A DNA stretch of 64,000 bases from an uncultured Croceitalea sp. (GCA_947495075.1 CANLXH010000001.1:310001-374000); one strand, 5' to 3'. Shown: positions 10,144-17,569, counted from the stretch's first letter. The notes: generated by a model not told the origin, from the sequence alone. A program made the numbers and translations.

Positions 10144-10482
10144 TTAGTTAATACCTGAGTGACCGCTTTCTTTGGTTCTAATTCTATACGCTTCTAAAAC
10201 CTCTGTTACAAAGATCTTACCGTCACCCACATTGCCTGTCATAGCGGATTTTAATAGTGTATTCACAGTTCTCTCCAAAAATTCATCAGAAACTACTATA
10301 GATAAGTATCTCCTCTGAATGTCAGTAGTACTATATGAAATACCTCTATAGACATGACCTTGTTTTTCATTACCTACTCCAGTTACATCCCAGTAACTAA
10401 AGAAGTTTACCTCAATCTCATGAAGTGCTTTTTTTACTTCATCAAATTTTGATTTTCGAATAATTGCCTCGACTTTTTTCAT
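10144..10482 (-). CDS. glnK: P-II nitrogen regulatory protein
   Basis: A 112-residue P-II signal protein, first gene of the glnK-amt-porin operon. It senses ATP/ADP and 2-oxoglutarate and plugs Amt when nitrogen is sufficient. The B-loop (TGNVGDGKIFV) and the C-loop arginines (RIRT) are intact. The T-loop is unusual: the segment GNEKQGHVYRGISY has Glu where enterobacterial GlnB/GlnK have the Mg/2-oxoglutarate ligand Gln39, and it appears one residue shorter before YRG. The uridylylation-site Tyr (GISY) is kept. I saw no uridylyltransferase gene in this window. Confidence 0.93.
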   Translation of the reverse strand: MKKVEAIIRKSKFDEVKKALHEIEVNFFSYWDVTGVGNEKQGHVYRGISYSTTDIQRRYLSIVVSDEFLERTVNTLLKSAMTGNVGDGKIFVTEVLEAYRIRTKESGHSGIN

Positions 10483-10506
10483 AATTGATTATGTTAGTTA
10501 ACTGCT

Positions 10507-10514
10507 CAAATATA
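10507..10514 (-). promoter_or_regulatory. -7 promoter element of glnK-amt-porin
   Basis: On the minus strand this reads TATATTTG, an exact match to TAnnTTTG, placed 24 nt before the glnK ATG. It is the probable start of the nitrogen operon. No TTG lies at ideal spacing, which fits an activated promoter, though that is an inference. Confidence 0.55.
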
Positions 10515-10550
10515 TAGCAATGGATATTTAAAGGGTATAAAAAAGATGGT

Positions 10551-10562
10551 ATTGTATACAAT
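10551..10562. promoter_or_regulatory. 12-bp palindrome upstream of the glnK promoter
   Basis: ATTGTATACAAT is a perfect 12-bp palindrome centred about 45 bp upstream of the glnK -7 box. It is the right place for an activator or repressor dimer. No regulator is identified, and in such AT-rich DNA a chance palindrome is possible. Confidence 0.35.
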
Positions 10563-10565
10563 TTT

Positions 10566-10605
10566 TATTATATAAAAACATATACCCCTATTTTTTTAGG
10601 GGTAT
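10566..10605 (-). terminator. Terminator of crcB
   Basis: The inverted repeat ATACCCCTA (10582-10590) and TAGGGGTAT (10597-10605) forms a 9-bp stem with a 6-nt loop. On the minus strand it is followed by ATGTTTTTATATAAT. It lies about 125 nt beyond the crcB stop and separates crcB from the nitrogen operon. Confidence 0.55.
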
Positions 10606-10728
10606 GTTAATTATATATTGTAAAAAATATAATATTATTGATGCGGTGAAAAGATTTCATGGATAGTCGATTAGACAATCATATAAAGAAATCCGTTAAA
10701 AGTATTTTTAAATAGATTTAATCGAAGT

Positions 10729-11097
10729 TTACTGTTTGGTAATCCATAGCCCAAACATTACAGCTAAAACTCCAATAATAATACTTGTAATTAGATAAAT
10801 TGCCAATTGAAGAAAATCTCCAGATTTGAGTAATGAATGTTTTTCAAAAGCGAAAGTAGAAAATGTAGTGAAGCCTCCACAAAATCCTGTGGCTAAAAGG
10901 AGTGTGTAATTTTGAGGCAATAAATTACTTTTAGCAGAAAAGCCGAGTATAATACCAATTAATAGGCATCCTACCATATTAACTATAAAAGTGCCTAAAA
11001 AAAAATGTTGAAAAGTAGGATTAAGTGTTTTTGATATTAAAAAACGTAGAGCGCTCCCTAGACCACCTCCAATAAATACAAGTAATACTTGTTTCAT
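10729..11097 (-). CDS. crcB: Fluoride channel CrcB/Fluc
   Basis: A 122-residue, four-helix membrane protein of the CrcB/Fluc family, dual-topology dimers that export fluoride. Diagnostic features are GGGLGSALRF in helix 1, GTFIVNMVGC with the pore Asn in helix 2, and the GFCGGFTTFSTFAFE break in helix 3 that carries the Phe-box and Thr/Ser residues. Length is normal. It stands alone, with no second crcB nearby, so it likely forms a homodimer. I looked upstream for the conserved fluoride riboswitch core and did not find it. Confidence 0.94.
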   Translation of the reverse strand: MKQVLLVFIGGGLGSALRFLISKTLNPTFQHFFLGTFIVNMVGCLLIGIILGFSAKSNLLPQNYTLLLATGFCGGFTTFSTFAFEKHSLLKSGDFLQLAIYLITSIIIGVLAVMFGLWITKQ

Positions 11098-11201
11098 GGA
11101 GTAATATAATTATAGGAATAAAAAAAAGAATAGGATTTATAACCAGAGAAATGATACATCTAAAGCATATTATTAAAATCGTTATGCCTTAAAGGTACAA
11201 A

Positions 11202-11381
11202 CTATACTGCTTTCTTGTATTCTGAGTCAGAATACTGTTCAGAATATAGTTTTGGTACTGTATTTTTAGAAGTTTTTTGAAATGGCTTTTTAGAGTTTTG
11301 TGAATTACTTTTTAAACTGAATATCAAAAGCAAAACGTTTATTCCAAGTAAGGCAAGAAGAATACTAAAAAAAGTAATCAT
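11202..11381 (-). CDS. Small single-pass membrane protein (59 aa), MxTFFxIL family
   Basis: A 59-residue protein beginning MITFFSILLALLGINVLLLI: one hydrophobic N-terminal helix, then a hydrophilic Ser/Lys-rich tail ending YKKAV. The N-terminal 22 residues match two even smaller proteins at 27262-27345 and 27418-27504 (shared M-x-TFF-x-IL, then LL-x-IN, then LL and a Ser), so selection is acting on this reading frame. An exact -7 box lies 23 nt upstream of the ATG. Function unknown. Likely topology is N-in or signal anchor with an exposed tail. Confidence 0.72.
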   Translation of the reverse strand: MITFFSILLALLGINVLLLIFSLKSNSQNSKKPFQKTSKNTVPKLYSEQYSDSEYKKAV

Positions 11382-11403
11382 AGAGTGTGTTGATTTTGCA
11401 ATA

Positions 11404-11411
11404 CAAAAGTA
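11404..11411 (-). promoter_or_regulatory. -7 promoter element of the 59-aa protein gene
   Basis: On the minus strand this reads TACTTTTG, an exact match to TAnnTTTG, 23 nt upstream of the ATG at 11381. It supports expression of this very short gene. Confidence 0.5.
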
Positions 11412-11491
11412 CGTGTTTTCTTATATTATACGTTTAAGAACCCAATATTGTTGTGAAAGTGTTAATTTTTGTAGTGTAAGTAGTTTTCTTG

Positions 11492-11680
11492 TTAATTTTT
11501 AAGAAAATTTTTAATTAAAAAGAGAAAAACTAGGAATATTAGAAAGGAAACCAGAACCCAAATAACACCTTTGTAATTCTTTAAATGTATTTTTTTGTCT
11601 TTTTTATAAGAAAAAGTAATAATTAATAGGAAAGTAATGGCAAAAAGTACTGCGAAAATCAATTGTCCGGTCGTGAACAT
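11492..11680 (-). CDS. Small two-helix membrane protein
   Basis: A 62-residue protein with two predicted transmembrane helices (about residues 6-24 and 38-58) joined by a short basic loop KKDKKIHLKNYK. No known domain. On the minus strand an exact -7 box (TAAATTTG, 11699-11706) lies about 18 nt upstream of the ATG, giving a short leader. It is divergent from the MazG-like gene. It is probably a real Flavobacteriaceae membrane protein of unknown role. Confidence 0.62.
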   Translation of the reverse strand: MFTTGQLIFAVLFAITFLLIITFSYKKDKKIHLKNYKGVIWVLVSFLIFLVFLFLIKNFLKN

Positions 11681-11698
11681 AAAACATTTATTTTAGCG

Positions 11699-11706
11699 CA
11701 AATTTA
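11699..11706 (-). promoter_or_regulatory. -7 promoter element of the two-helix protein gene
   Basis: Reads TAAATTTG on the minus strand, matching TAnnTTTG, 18 nt before the ATG at 11680. Confidence 0.45.
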
Positions 11707-11714
11707 ATTAAGTG

Positions 11715-12101
11715 ATGAAAGAAAAAATAGAGGCAGTAGAAAAATTTCATAAAGCATTTGGATTAGGTGTGAACAAAAAACCTAAAGCAGATTTAGGGCG
11801 AACAAAGAATTTACTCCGTTTTAATTTGATGGATGAGGAGAATAAAGAATATATGGAAGCTGCTGAGAATAATGATTTGGTTGAAGTTGCAGACGCTCTA
11901 GGGGATATGCTTTACATTTTATGTGGAACAATTTTAGAACATGGTATGCAACATAAGATTGAAGAAGTTTTTGAGGAGATTCAACGTAGTAATATGAGTA
12001 AATTAGGTGGTGATGGTAAACCAATTTATAGAGAGGATGGGAAAGTGCTTAAAGGACCTAATTATTTTAAACCAAATATTAAAAGTATCTTGAATAGATA
12101 A
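11715..12101 (+). CDS. MazG-like nucleoside triphosphate pyrophosphohydrolase
   Basis: A 128-residue all-alpha NTP pyrophosphohydrolase of the MazG/phosphoribosyl-ATP pyrophosphatase superfamily. The metal-binding pattern is visible as DEENKEYMEA on one helix and DLVEVADALGDMLYIL on the next, giving the ExxE and ExxD carboxylates. Such enzymes hydrolyse NTP or dNTP to the monophosphate and pyrophosphate, often as house-cleaning. The exact nucleotide is unknown. ATG at 11715 is chosen over the GTG directly before it. It ends at a hairpin shared with the convergent ilvE. Confidence 0.85.
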   Translation: MKEKIEAVEKFHKAFGLGVNKKPKADLGRTKNLLRFNLMDEENKEYMEAAENNDLVEVADALGDMLYILCGTILEHGMQHKIEEVFEEIQRSNMSKLGGDGKPIYREDGKVLKGPNYFKPNIKSILNR

Positions 12102-12127
12102 AAAAAGTGCCTAATGACGCTTTTTTT
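12102..12127. terminator. Bidirectional terminator between MazG-like gene and ilvE
   Basis: AAAAAGTG, a 7-nt loop, then CGCTTTTT form an 8-bp stem with one G-U pair, flanked by an A-run on the left and a T-run on the right. It fills the 24-nt gap between convergent genes and can serve both strands. Confidence 0.6.
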
Positions 12128-13193
12128 ATAATACTTTGTGACGCCAACCAAATTTATCTTCGGCTCTATTATATTGTATATCTGTTATTCTTTTCTTCAA
12201 TAAGGTTGAATAACTATTTTCTAGTTCCGGCAGTTCATAATCAGTGTCTTGATAACCAAAACCTGAAATTGGAGATACAACTGCTGCTGTACCTGCTCCA
12301 AACATCTCTTTTAAACTACCATCTTTAGCAGCCTTAACAACTTCGGTAACGCTAATTTTCCTTACCTCAGTTTTAATTCCTTCGTCTGCTGCAATTTCTA
12401 AAATACTTTTACGCGTAATACCATCTAAAATTCTATCGCTGGTTGGTCCAGTAAGTAGGGTGTCATTAATTCGGATAAAAATATTCATTGCACCAGCCTC
12501 TTCAATATACTCATGTGTATTGTCATCTGTCCAAATAACTTGTTGGTATCCTTTTACTTTTGCTAATTGCGTTGGATAAAACTGCCCTGCGTAATTACCA
12601 CCAGCTTTTGCATAACCAACTCCGCCATTTGCAGACCTAGAGTATTTTTCTTCAATAAGAACTTTTACTTTTCCAGAAAAATAAGCTCCAGAGGGAGCTG
12701 TAGCTATTATAAATTTGTACTCATCTGCAGGAGAAGCATGAAAACCATTTCCTGAAGCAAATATAAAAGGCCTTATGTAAAGCGAACTTCCAGGATTTTG
12801 TGGAATCCATTCTTTATCTACTTGTAAGAGCGTTGTAAGCCCATCTATAAAATACTCCTCTGGTAATTCTGGAATTGCCATCCTCTTTGCGGATATGTTT
12901 AAACGCTTCTGGTTTTCTAAAGGTCTGAATAACCAAACGCTACCTTCTTCATCTTTGTAGGCTTTCATACCTTCAAAAATTGATTGTCCATAGTGGAAAA
13001 TCTTTGATGATGGGTCTAAGGTAATAGGCTGATAAGGAACAACTTTTGGAGTTTCCCAAACACCATTTTTATAGGTACATTCTAACATATGGTCAGAAAA
13101 AACACTTCCAAAAGCTAGATTACTAAAATCAACTTCGTTAATCTTAGAAGATTTTACTTTTTGTACCGTAATGTTATTAAGTTGAACATTCAT
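12126..13193 (-). CDS. ilvE: Branched-chain amino-acid aminotransferase
   Basis: A 355-residue fold-type IV PLP aminotransferase that transfers the amino group between leucine/isoleucine/valine and 2-oxoglutarate. The length and the motif YAKAGGNYAGQFYPTQLAKV match the longer BCAT branch; the Lys of AKAGGNY (near 195) forms the Schiff base. Other family blocks are IFEGMKAY near 75, EEAGAMNIF, and the GTAAVVSPI segment near the C-terminus that binds the PLP phosphate. It is monocistronic and convergent with the MazG-like gene. The enzyme acts both in synthesis and as the first step of branched-chain degradation. Confidence 0.95.
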   Translation of the reverse strand: MNVQLNNITVQKVKSSKINEVDFSNLAFGSVFSDHMLECTYKNGVWETPKVVPYQPITLDPSSKIFHYGQSIFEGMKAYKDEEGSVWLFRPLENQKRLNISAKRMAIPELPEEYFIDGLTTLLQVDKEWIPQNPGSSLYIRPFIFASGNGFHASPADEYKFIIATAPSGAYFSGKVKVLIEEKYSRSANGGVGYAKAGGNYAGQFYPTQLAKVKGYQQVIWTDDNTHEYIEEAGAMNIFIRINDTLLTGPTSDRILDGITRKSILEIAADEGIKTEVRKISVTEVVKAAKDGSLKEMFGAGTAAVVSPISGFGYQDTDYELPELENSYSTLLKKRITDIQYNRAEDKFGWRHKVL

Positions 13194-13301
13194 TTTAAAA
13201 AGAGATTTAAAAGTTAAAATTAGCTATTTATAGTAAGTTTTTGGCTTTTTCTTAATTTTAAATCTGTTGTTTTGTTAATGTATAACTAATTTTTGAGTAC
13301 A

Positions 13302-13784
13302 ATGAAAAGATTTAACACTTTAGCTATCATTTTCATGATGTGTTTTACCGTTGGAAACGCCTTTGGCCAAGACAAGGTTTCTTCTGAAAATTATGAGGTT
13401 TTTGGAGTGGATTTTAGTCAAATAGAAAAAACAGAAAAGAGTTCAACCTTATATCAAAATATACAATTAAAAGATACTGTTAAAACTCAATTGGTCGGAG
13501 AAATAAGGGAAGTTTGCCAGTCTAAAGGATGCTGGATGAAGGTAAATTTATCTGGTGATGATGAAGTTTTTGTAAAATTTAAAGACTATGGTTTTTTTGT
13601 GCCATTAGATGCTGCGGGTAAAAAAGTTGTGATGAATGGTAAAGCTTTCGTTGAAGAGTTATCTGTAAATGAACAAAAGCACTATGCAATGGATAAAGGG
13701 ACTTCAAAAGAAGAAATAGAAAAAATTACTTCACCAAAGAAAACACTTCGTTTTGAGGCAGATGGAGTTTTAATTAAAAAATGA
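13302..13784 (+). CDS. DUF4920 exported protein
   Basis: A 160-residue exported protein with a signal peptide ending near GNAFGQ. The mature part matches the DUF4920 family, a small OB-like beta domain with the GEIREVCQSKGCWMKV block, which has two Cys and a Trp in a CxxxGCW arrangement. Its function is unknown. The cysteines suggest metal or redox binding, which is only an inference. ATG at 13302 is favoured over the in-frame TTG at 13293. The stop is followed 1 nt later by the mnmD start, so the two are co-transcribed. Confidence 0.82.
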   Translation: MKRFNTLAIIFMMCFTVGNAFGQDKVSSENYEVFGVDFSQIEKTEKSSTLYQNIQLKDTVKTQLVGEIREVCQSKGCWMKVNLSGDDEVFVKFKDYGFFVPLDAAGKKVVMNGKAFVEELSVNEQKHYAMDKGTSKEEIEKITSPKKTLRFEADGVLIKK

Positions 13785-13785
13785 T

Positions 13786-14457
13786 TTGAAGCGGAAGATT
13801 ATTACCACTGCAGATGGTTCAAAAACAATACAAATAGAAGATTGGGATGAGCAGTATCATTCTATCCACGGGGCTATACAAGAAGCCTATCATGTATTTA
13901 TAAAACATGGTCTCCATAAATTTAAGAATGATGATGTCTTCATACTCGAAATTGGTTTTGGAACGGGATTAAATACATTAATAACACTTGCGGAAAGTGA
14001 GAAATCTCAGCTAAAAGTTAGTTATGAAGGGGTAGAGGCATATCCTGTTAGTTTAGAAGAAATTAATGCTTTAGACTATGTGGAAGCCTTAAAATTTGAA
14101 AAGTACAAAGAGCATTTCTTTAAAATGCACAAATCTAATTGGGGAGAAACAATAAAGCTGAGTCCTAATTTTACTCTTTTTAAGAATAAGTTGGATTTTA
14201 AGGATATAGATTATCAAAATTTGTTCAACCTAATTTATTTTGATGCTTTTGGTTTTCGAGTTCAACCAGAATTGTGGTCTGTTGAAATTTTTCAAAAGAT
14301 GTATAAAGCTTTAAAGAATAATGGAATTCTGGTGACGTACTCTGCAAAAGGTAGCGTGCGTAGGGCAATGCAGGAAGTAGGTTTTACTGTTGAACGTTTG
14401 CCTGGACCGCCAGGAAAACGCGAGATGTTAAGGGCTACCAAGGAATCTAATTTCTAA
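13786..14457 (+). CDS. mnmD: tRNA 5-methylaminomethyl-2-thiouridine methyltransferase (MnmD)
   Basis: A 223-residue SAM-dependent methyltransferase matching the MnmC N-terminal domain (DUF752). It methylates the aminomethyl group of the modified wobble uridine (position 34) in tRNA. The signature blocks are YHSIHGAIQEAYHVFI, the SAM loop EIGFGTGLNTL, FDAFGFRVQPELW and the C-terminal LPGPPGKREMLRA. The oxidase (MnmC C-terminal) domain is absent, so this is the stand-alone MnmD form. The start is TTG at 13786, 1 nt after the DUF4920 stop; no better start exists. Confidence 0.9.
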   Translation: MKRKIITTADGSKTIQIEDWDEQYHSIHGAIQEAYHVFIKHGLHKFKNDDVFILEIGFGTGLNTLITLAESEKSQLKVSYEGVEAYPVSLEEINALDYVEALKFEKYKEHFFKMHKSNWGETIKLSPNFTLFKNKLDFKDIDYQNLFNLIYFDAFGFRVQPELWSVEIFQKMYKALKNNGILVTYSAKGSVRRAMQEVGFTVERLPGPPGKREMLRATKESNF

Positions 14458-14559
14458 GGTTCTGTTAATTAGAAGTAATCTTTTCTGATAATTTAACTTA
14501 AGCCTTAAACAATACTGTTAAACCTTTTTTAATGCTTCGATATCAGTATTTTAAACCTA

Positions 14560-14567
14560 TACATTTG
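14560..14567 (+). promoter_or_regulatory. -7 promoter element of the TIGR01777 gene
   Basis: TACATTTG matches TAnnTTTG and lies 15 nt before the ATG at 14583, predicting a very short leader. No TTG at the expected -33 spacing. Confidence 0.45.
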
Positions 14568-14582
14568 TAAAAAAAGGATAGC

Positions 14583-15542
14583 ATGAAAGTTTTGATTACT
14601 GGCGCTACAGGCTTAGTTGGAAAAGCGATTGTAAGGGAGTTACACAAAAAAGATATTCACGTTAATTATTTAACTACTTCAAAAAGTAAAGTAGTTACAA
14701 AAGATAATTTTCAAGGATTTTATTGGAATCCATCAAAAGCGGAGATAGATTTAAATTGTTTCGAAAACGTTTCAAAAATTATAAATCTAGCAGGAGCAAG
14801 TATTTCAAAAAGATGGACTACTTCTTATAAAGCTAAAGTATTAGACAGCCGTATAGATAGTCTCCAAACCTTGAAGAAAGGAATTGAAAGCTACGGAGCC
14901 GATAAGATAACTTCTTTTGTATCGGCTTCTGCCATAGGTATTTATCCTAATTCTATTTCTTCATTTTATACTGAAGAAGAAAAGCAAATAGATGATAGTT
15001 TTCTCGGCGAAGTTGTTGAAGCATGGGAGAAAGAAATAGATACATTCAATCAATTTAATTTTAATGTTGCTAAAATTAGAATTGGGTTAGTACTTTCTAA
15101 AGAAGGGGGAGCATTACCACAAATGACTAGACCAATTAAAAATTACGTTGGCGCAGCTTTTGGTTCTGGAGAGCAGTGGCAATCTTGGATACATGTAAAT
15201 GATTTGGCGAGAATGTTTGTTTTCGCAATTTCAGAAAAACTTAATGGTGTATATAACGGAGTAGCGCCAAACCCAGTCACTAATGCTAAATTAACAAAAG
15301 AAATAAGCAAAGTACTTGAAAGACCTTTGTTTTTGCCTAATGTACCAGAGTTTGTAATGAAAGCAATTTTAGGAGAGATGTCTTATTTACTTTTTGCAAG
15401 CCAAAGGGTAAGTAGTAAACAAATAGAGACTGAAGGGTTTAAATTTAATTACACAACTGTTTGTTTAGCTTTAAAAAGTATTTATGATAGTAAATCTTCA
15501 AAAGAAGAAGCAATTTCTTCCTATACTAAAGAATACATATAA
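14583..15542 (+). CDS. TIGR01777 family NAD-dependent epimerase/oxidoreductase
   Basis: A 319-residue extended short-chain dehydrogenase of the TIGR01777 (YfcH-like) family. The N-terminal Rossmann loop ITGATGLVGKAIV, the INLAGASISKRWTTSYKAKV block and the C-terminal DUF1731-like region (LFLPNVPEFVMKAILGEMS) are all present. The biochemical substrate of this family is not established. It is monocistronic, with its own -7 box and a strong terminator just downstream. Confidence 0.88.
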   Translation: MKVLITGATGLVGKAIVRELHKKDIHVNYLTTSKSKVVTKDNFQGFYWNPSKAEIDLNCFENVSKIINLAGASISKRWTTSYKAKVLDSRIDSLQTLKKGIESYGADKITSFVSASAIGIYPNSISSFYTEEEKQIDDSFLGEVVEAWEKEIDTFNQFNFNVAKIRIGLVLSKEGGALPQMTRPIKNYVGAAFGSGEQWQSWIHVNDLARMFVFAISEKLNGVYNGVAPNPVTNAKLTKEISKVLERPLFLPNVPEFVMKAILGEMSYLLFASQRVSSKQIETEGFKFNYTTVCLALKSIYDSKSSKEEAISSYTKEYI

Positions 15543-15571
15543 TTTTAAATTGAAACTCAAAATAGAATGAC

Positions 15572-15596
15572 ATCCGCCTTTTGGCGGATTTTTTTA
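15572..15596 (+). terminator. Rho-independent terminator of the TIGR01777 gene
   Basis: ATCCGCC (15572-15578), a TTTT loop and GGCGGAT (15583-15589), followed by a run of T. Perfect 7-bp GC-rich stem, 29 nt after the stop codon. Confidence 0.88.
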
Positions 15597-15613
15597 TAAA
15601 TAGTGATGACATT

Positions 15614-15645
15614 TTGACATTTTAAACCAATTGGCAGTACTTTTG
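15614..15645 (+). promoter_or_regulatory. Promoter of grpE-dnaJ
   Basis: TTG (15614-15616), 21 nt, then TACTTTTG (15638-15645): a close match to the Bacteroidota housekeeping promoter. The predicted start is about 25 nt upstream of the grpE ATG. I saw no CIRCE element, so heat control through HrcA is not supported here. Confidence 0.6.
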
Positions 15646-15678
15646 CCATCCTTAAACAGAATTTAAATTCAGATAAGA

Positions 15679-16236
15679 ATGAGTAAGAAAAGTAAGGTTC
15701 AAGAAATGGACGAAGAATTGGAAAAATCCCAATCCGTTAATGAGGCTGAACTTAGCGAAGAAGTTAAAAACGAACAAGAAGAGTTGTCTGTTGAAGAACA
15801 ATTACGTGACGATTTAGCAAAAGAAAAAGATAAGTTTTTACGACTCTTTGCAGAATTTGAAAATTTTAAAAAGAGAACTTCAAAAGAGAGAATAGACTTG
15901 TTTAAAACAGCTGGTCAAGATGTAATTGTCTCGTTACTGCCAGTAATGGATGATTTTGATAGAGCGCTTAAAGAAATCTCTAAATCTGAAGATAAAGAAT
16001 TGTTTAAAGGTGTTGAGCTCATAAGTAATAAATTCCGAGAAACATTAAAAAATAAAGGTTTAGAAGAGGTAGAAGCAGCTGCTGGAGATGTTTTTGATGC
16101 AGAAATACACGATGCTGTAACACAAATCCCAGCTCCGGAAAAGAAATTGAAAGGCAAGATTATAGACGTGGTAGAAAAAGGTTTTAAGCTTGGCGATAGA
16201 ATTATTAGACACCCTAAAGTTGTAGTGGGTAATTAA
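15679..16236 (+). CDS. grpE: Nucleotide exchange factor GrpE
   Basis: A 185-residue cochaperone that releases ADP from DnaK. The acidic disordered N-terminus (about residues 1-45) leads into a long coiled coil (LAKEKDKFLRLFAEFENFKK) and then the four-helix/beta domain with LLPVMDDFDRAL and the C-terminal GFKLGDRIIRHPKVVV block. Length is normal. It is the first gene of the pair with dnaJ, whose ATG lies 9 nt after the grpE stop. The dnaK gene is not in the window. Confidence 0.95.
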   Translation: MSKKSKVQEMDEELEKSQSVNEAELSEEVKNEQEELSVEEQLRDDLAKEKDKFLRLFAEFENFKKRTSKERIDLFKTAGQDVIVSLLPVMDDFDRALKEISKSEDKELFKGVELISNKFRETLKNKGLEEVEAAAGDVFDAEIHDAVTQIPAPEKKLKGKIIDVVEKGFKLGDRIIRHPKVVVGN

Positions 16237-16245
16237 TACCATTTT

Positions 16246-17352
16246 ATGAAGGAAGATTTTTACGAAATATTAGGTGTTTCTAAAAGCGCATCTGCGGCTG
16301 AAATTAAAAAGGCATACCGTAAAAAAGCAGTTCAGTATCATCCAGATAAGAATCCAGGTGATGCCAAAGCTGAGGAAATGTTTAAAAAAGCAGCAGAGGC
16401 ATATGAAGTGCTCGGGGATGCTGATAAACGTTCTAAGTATGACCAATTTGGTCACCAAGCATTTGAAGGTGGCGGTTTTGGTGGAGGCGGTATGAATATG
16501 GATGATATATTCAGCCAGTTTGGTGATATTTTCGGAAGTGCTTTTGGTGGAGGTGGTTTCGGTGGCTTTGGTGGTGGTCAGAGACGTGTAAAAGGAAGTA
16601 ATCTGCGTATTCGCGTAAAACTTACTTTAGAAGAAATTGTAAATGGTGTTGAGAAAAAGATAAAAGTTCGTAGAAAAGTTCAAGCAGATGGAGTTACCTA
16701 TAAAACGTGCTCTACTTGTAATGGTAACGGGCAAGTAACAAAAATTACCAATACAATTTTGGGTCGTATGCAAACTGCTGCAACATGTAATACTTGTGGA
16801 GGAGCTGGCCAAATGATAGATAAGCGACCTAGCGACGCTGATGCTCAAGGCTTAAAAGTTGTAGAGGAGACAGTTTCTATTAAAATACCACCAGGAGTAG
16901 AAGAAGGTATGCAACTTAAAGTTTCAGGTAAGGGTAATGGGGCACCTGGTAACGGAATTCCTGGAGACTTACTAGTCGCTATAGAAACAGAAGAGCATGC
17001 TACACTAAAGCGGGAAGGAGATAATTTACATTACGATTTATATATAAGTATTTCTGAGGCAGTTTTAGGGGGCTCAAAAGAAATAGACGCTATAGGAGGT
17101 AAGGTTCGTATTAAATTGGAGCCAGGGATACAATCTGGAAAAATCCTTAGACTAAGAGGTAAAGGTGTTTCTAGTATTAATGGCTATGGCAGTGGAGATC
17201 TTTTGGTTCATGTAAATGTTTGGACTCCTAAAGAATTAAACAAAGAACAAAAAGAGTTTTTTGAGAAGATGCAGAATGATGATAATTTTGCTCCAAGACC
17301 AGAGAAATCTGATAAATCTTTCTTCGAAAAAGTGAAAGATATGTTCTCCTAA
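16246..17352 (+). CDS. dnaJ: Chaperone DnaJ with a reduced zinc-binding domain
   Basis: A 368-residue Hsp40 cochaperone that delivers unfolded proteins to DnaK and triggers its ATPase. Order: J-domain (residues 1-70, HPD in QYHPDKNPGD), Gly/Phe-rich linker (75-115), zinc region, C-terminal beta domains I and II. The zinc region holds only two CxxCxGxG-type motifs, CSTCNGNG (from about 155) and CNTCGGAG (from about 181), not four. By position they match motifs 2 and 3 of E. coli DnaJ (zinc centre II). Motifs 1 and 4 are missing. Two-motif DnaJ is, to my knowledge, usual in Flavobacteriaceae and not a defect. Confidence 0.94.
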   Translation: MKEDFYEILGVSKSASAAEIKKAYRKKAVQYHPDKNPGDAKAEEMFKKAAEAYEVLGDADKRSKYDQFGHQAFEGGGFGGGGMNMDDIFSQFGDIFGSAFGGGGFGGFGGGQRRVKGSNLRIRVKLTLEEIVNGVEKKIKVRRKVQADGVTYKTCSTCNGNGQVTKITNTILGRMQTAATCNTCGGAGQMIDKRPSDADAQGLKVVEETVSIKIPPGVEEGMQLKVSGKGNGAPGNGIPGDLLVAIETEEHATLKREGDNLHYDLYISISEAVLGGSKEIDAIGGKVRIKLEPGIQSGKILRLRGKGVSSINGYGSGDLLVHVNVWTPKELNKEQKEFFEKMQNDDNFAPRPEKSDKSFFEKVKDMFS

Positions 17353-17397
17353 CGAAATAAAATTTTAGAATTAAATAAAAAACGTATATTTGGAATT

Positions 17398-17428
17398 GAT
17401 ACTGTCTAACAGTATCTAATTTTCTTTT
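17398..17428 (+). terminator. Terminator after dnaJ (first of two)
   Basis: GATACTGT (17398-17405), a 3-nt loop, ACAGTATC (17409-17416), then TAATTTTCTTTTT. Perfect 8-bp stem, 46 nt after the dnaJ stop. Confidence 0.6.
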
Positions 17429-17444
17429 TCATAGCAATTTTTTT

Positions 17445-17483
17445 CCCATCCTTGATGCATTTTAAGGGTGGGTTTTGTTTTTA
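17445..17483 (+). terminator. Second terminator-like hairpin after dnaJ
   Basis: CCCATCCTT (17445-17453) pairs with AAGGGTGGG (17464-17472) with one G-U pair and is followed by TTTTGTTTTTA. In tandem with the hairpin at 17398 it closes the grpE-dnaJ unit and insulates the ABC operon that follows. The rest of this 217-nt gap holds no gene. Confidence 0.6.
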
Positions 17484-17569
17484 GGGTTAATCCAACTTAT
17501 AAATACTGGATTTTAGCTCTATTTGCTTTAAACCTTTTCAATATCTTTATCTTTAATAAAATTGACTGA

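Noticed and set aside
11098-11190. Fluoride riboswitch upstream of crcB
   Set aside because: The conserved crcB-motif core is absent from the minus-strand leader; the region is plain AT-rich sequence.
15600-15678. CIRCE element or heat-shock operator upstream of grpE
   Set aside because: No inverted repeat matching the CIRCE pattern is present; only a standard promoter is visible.
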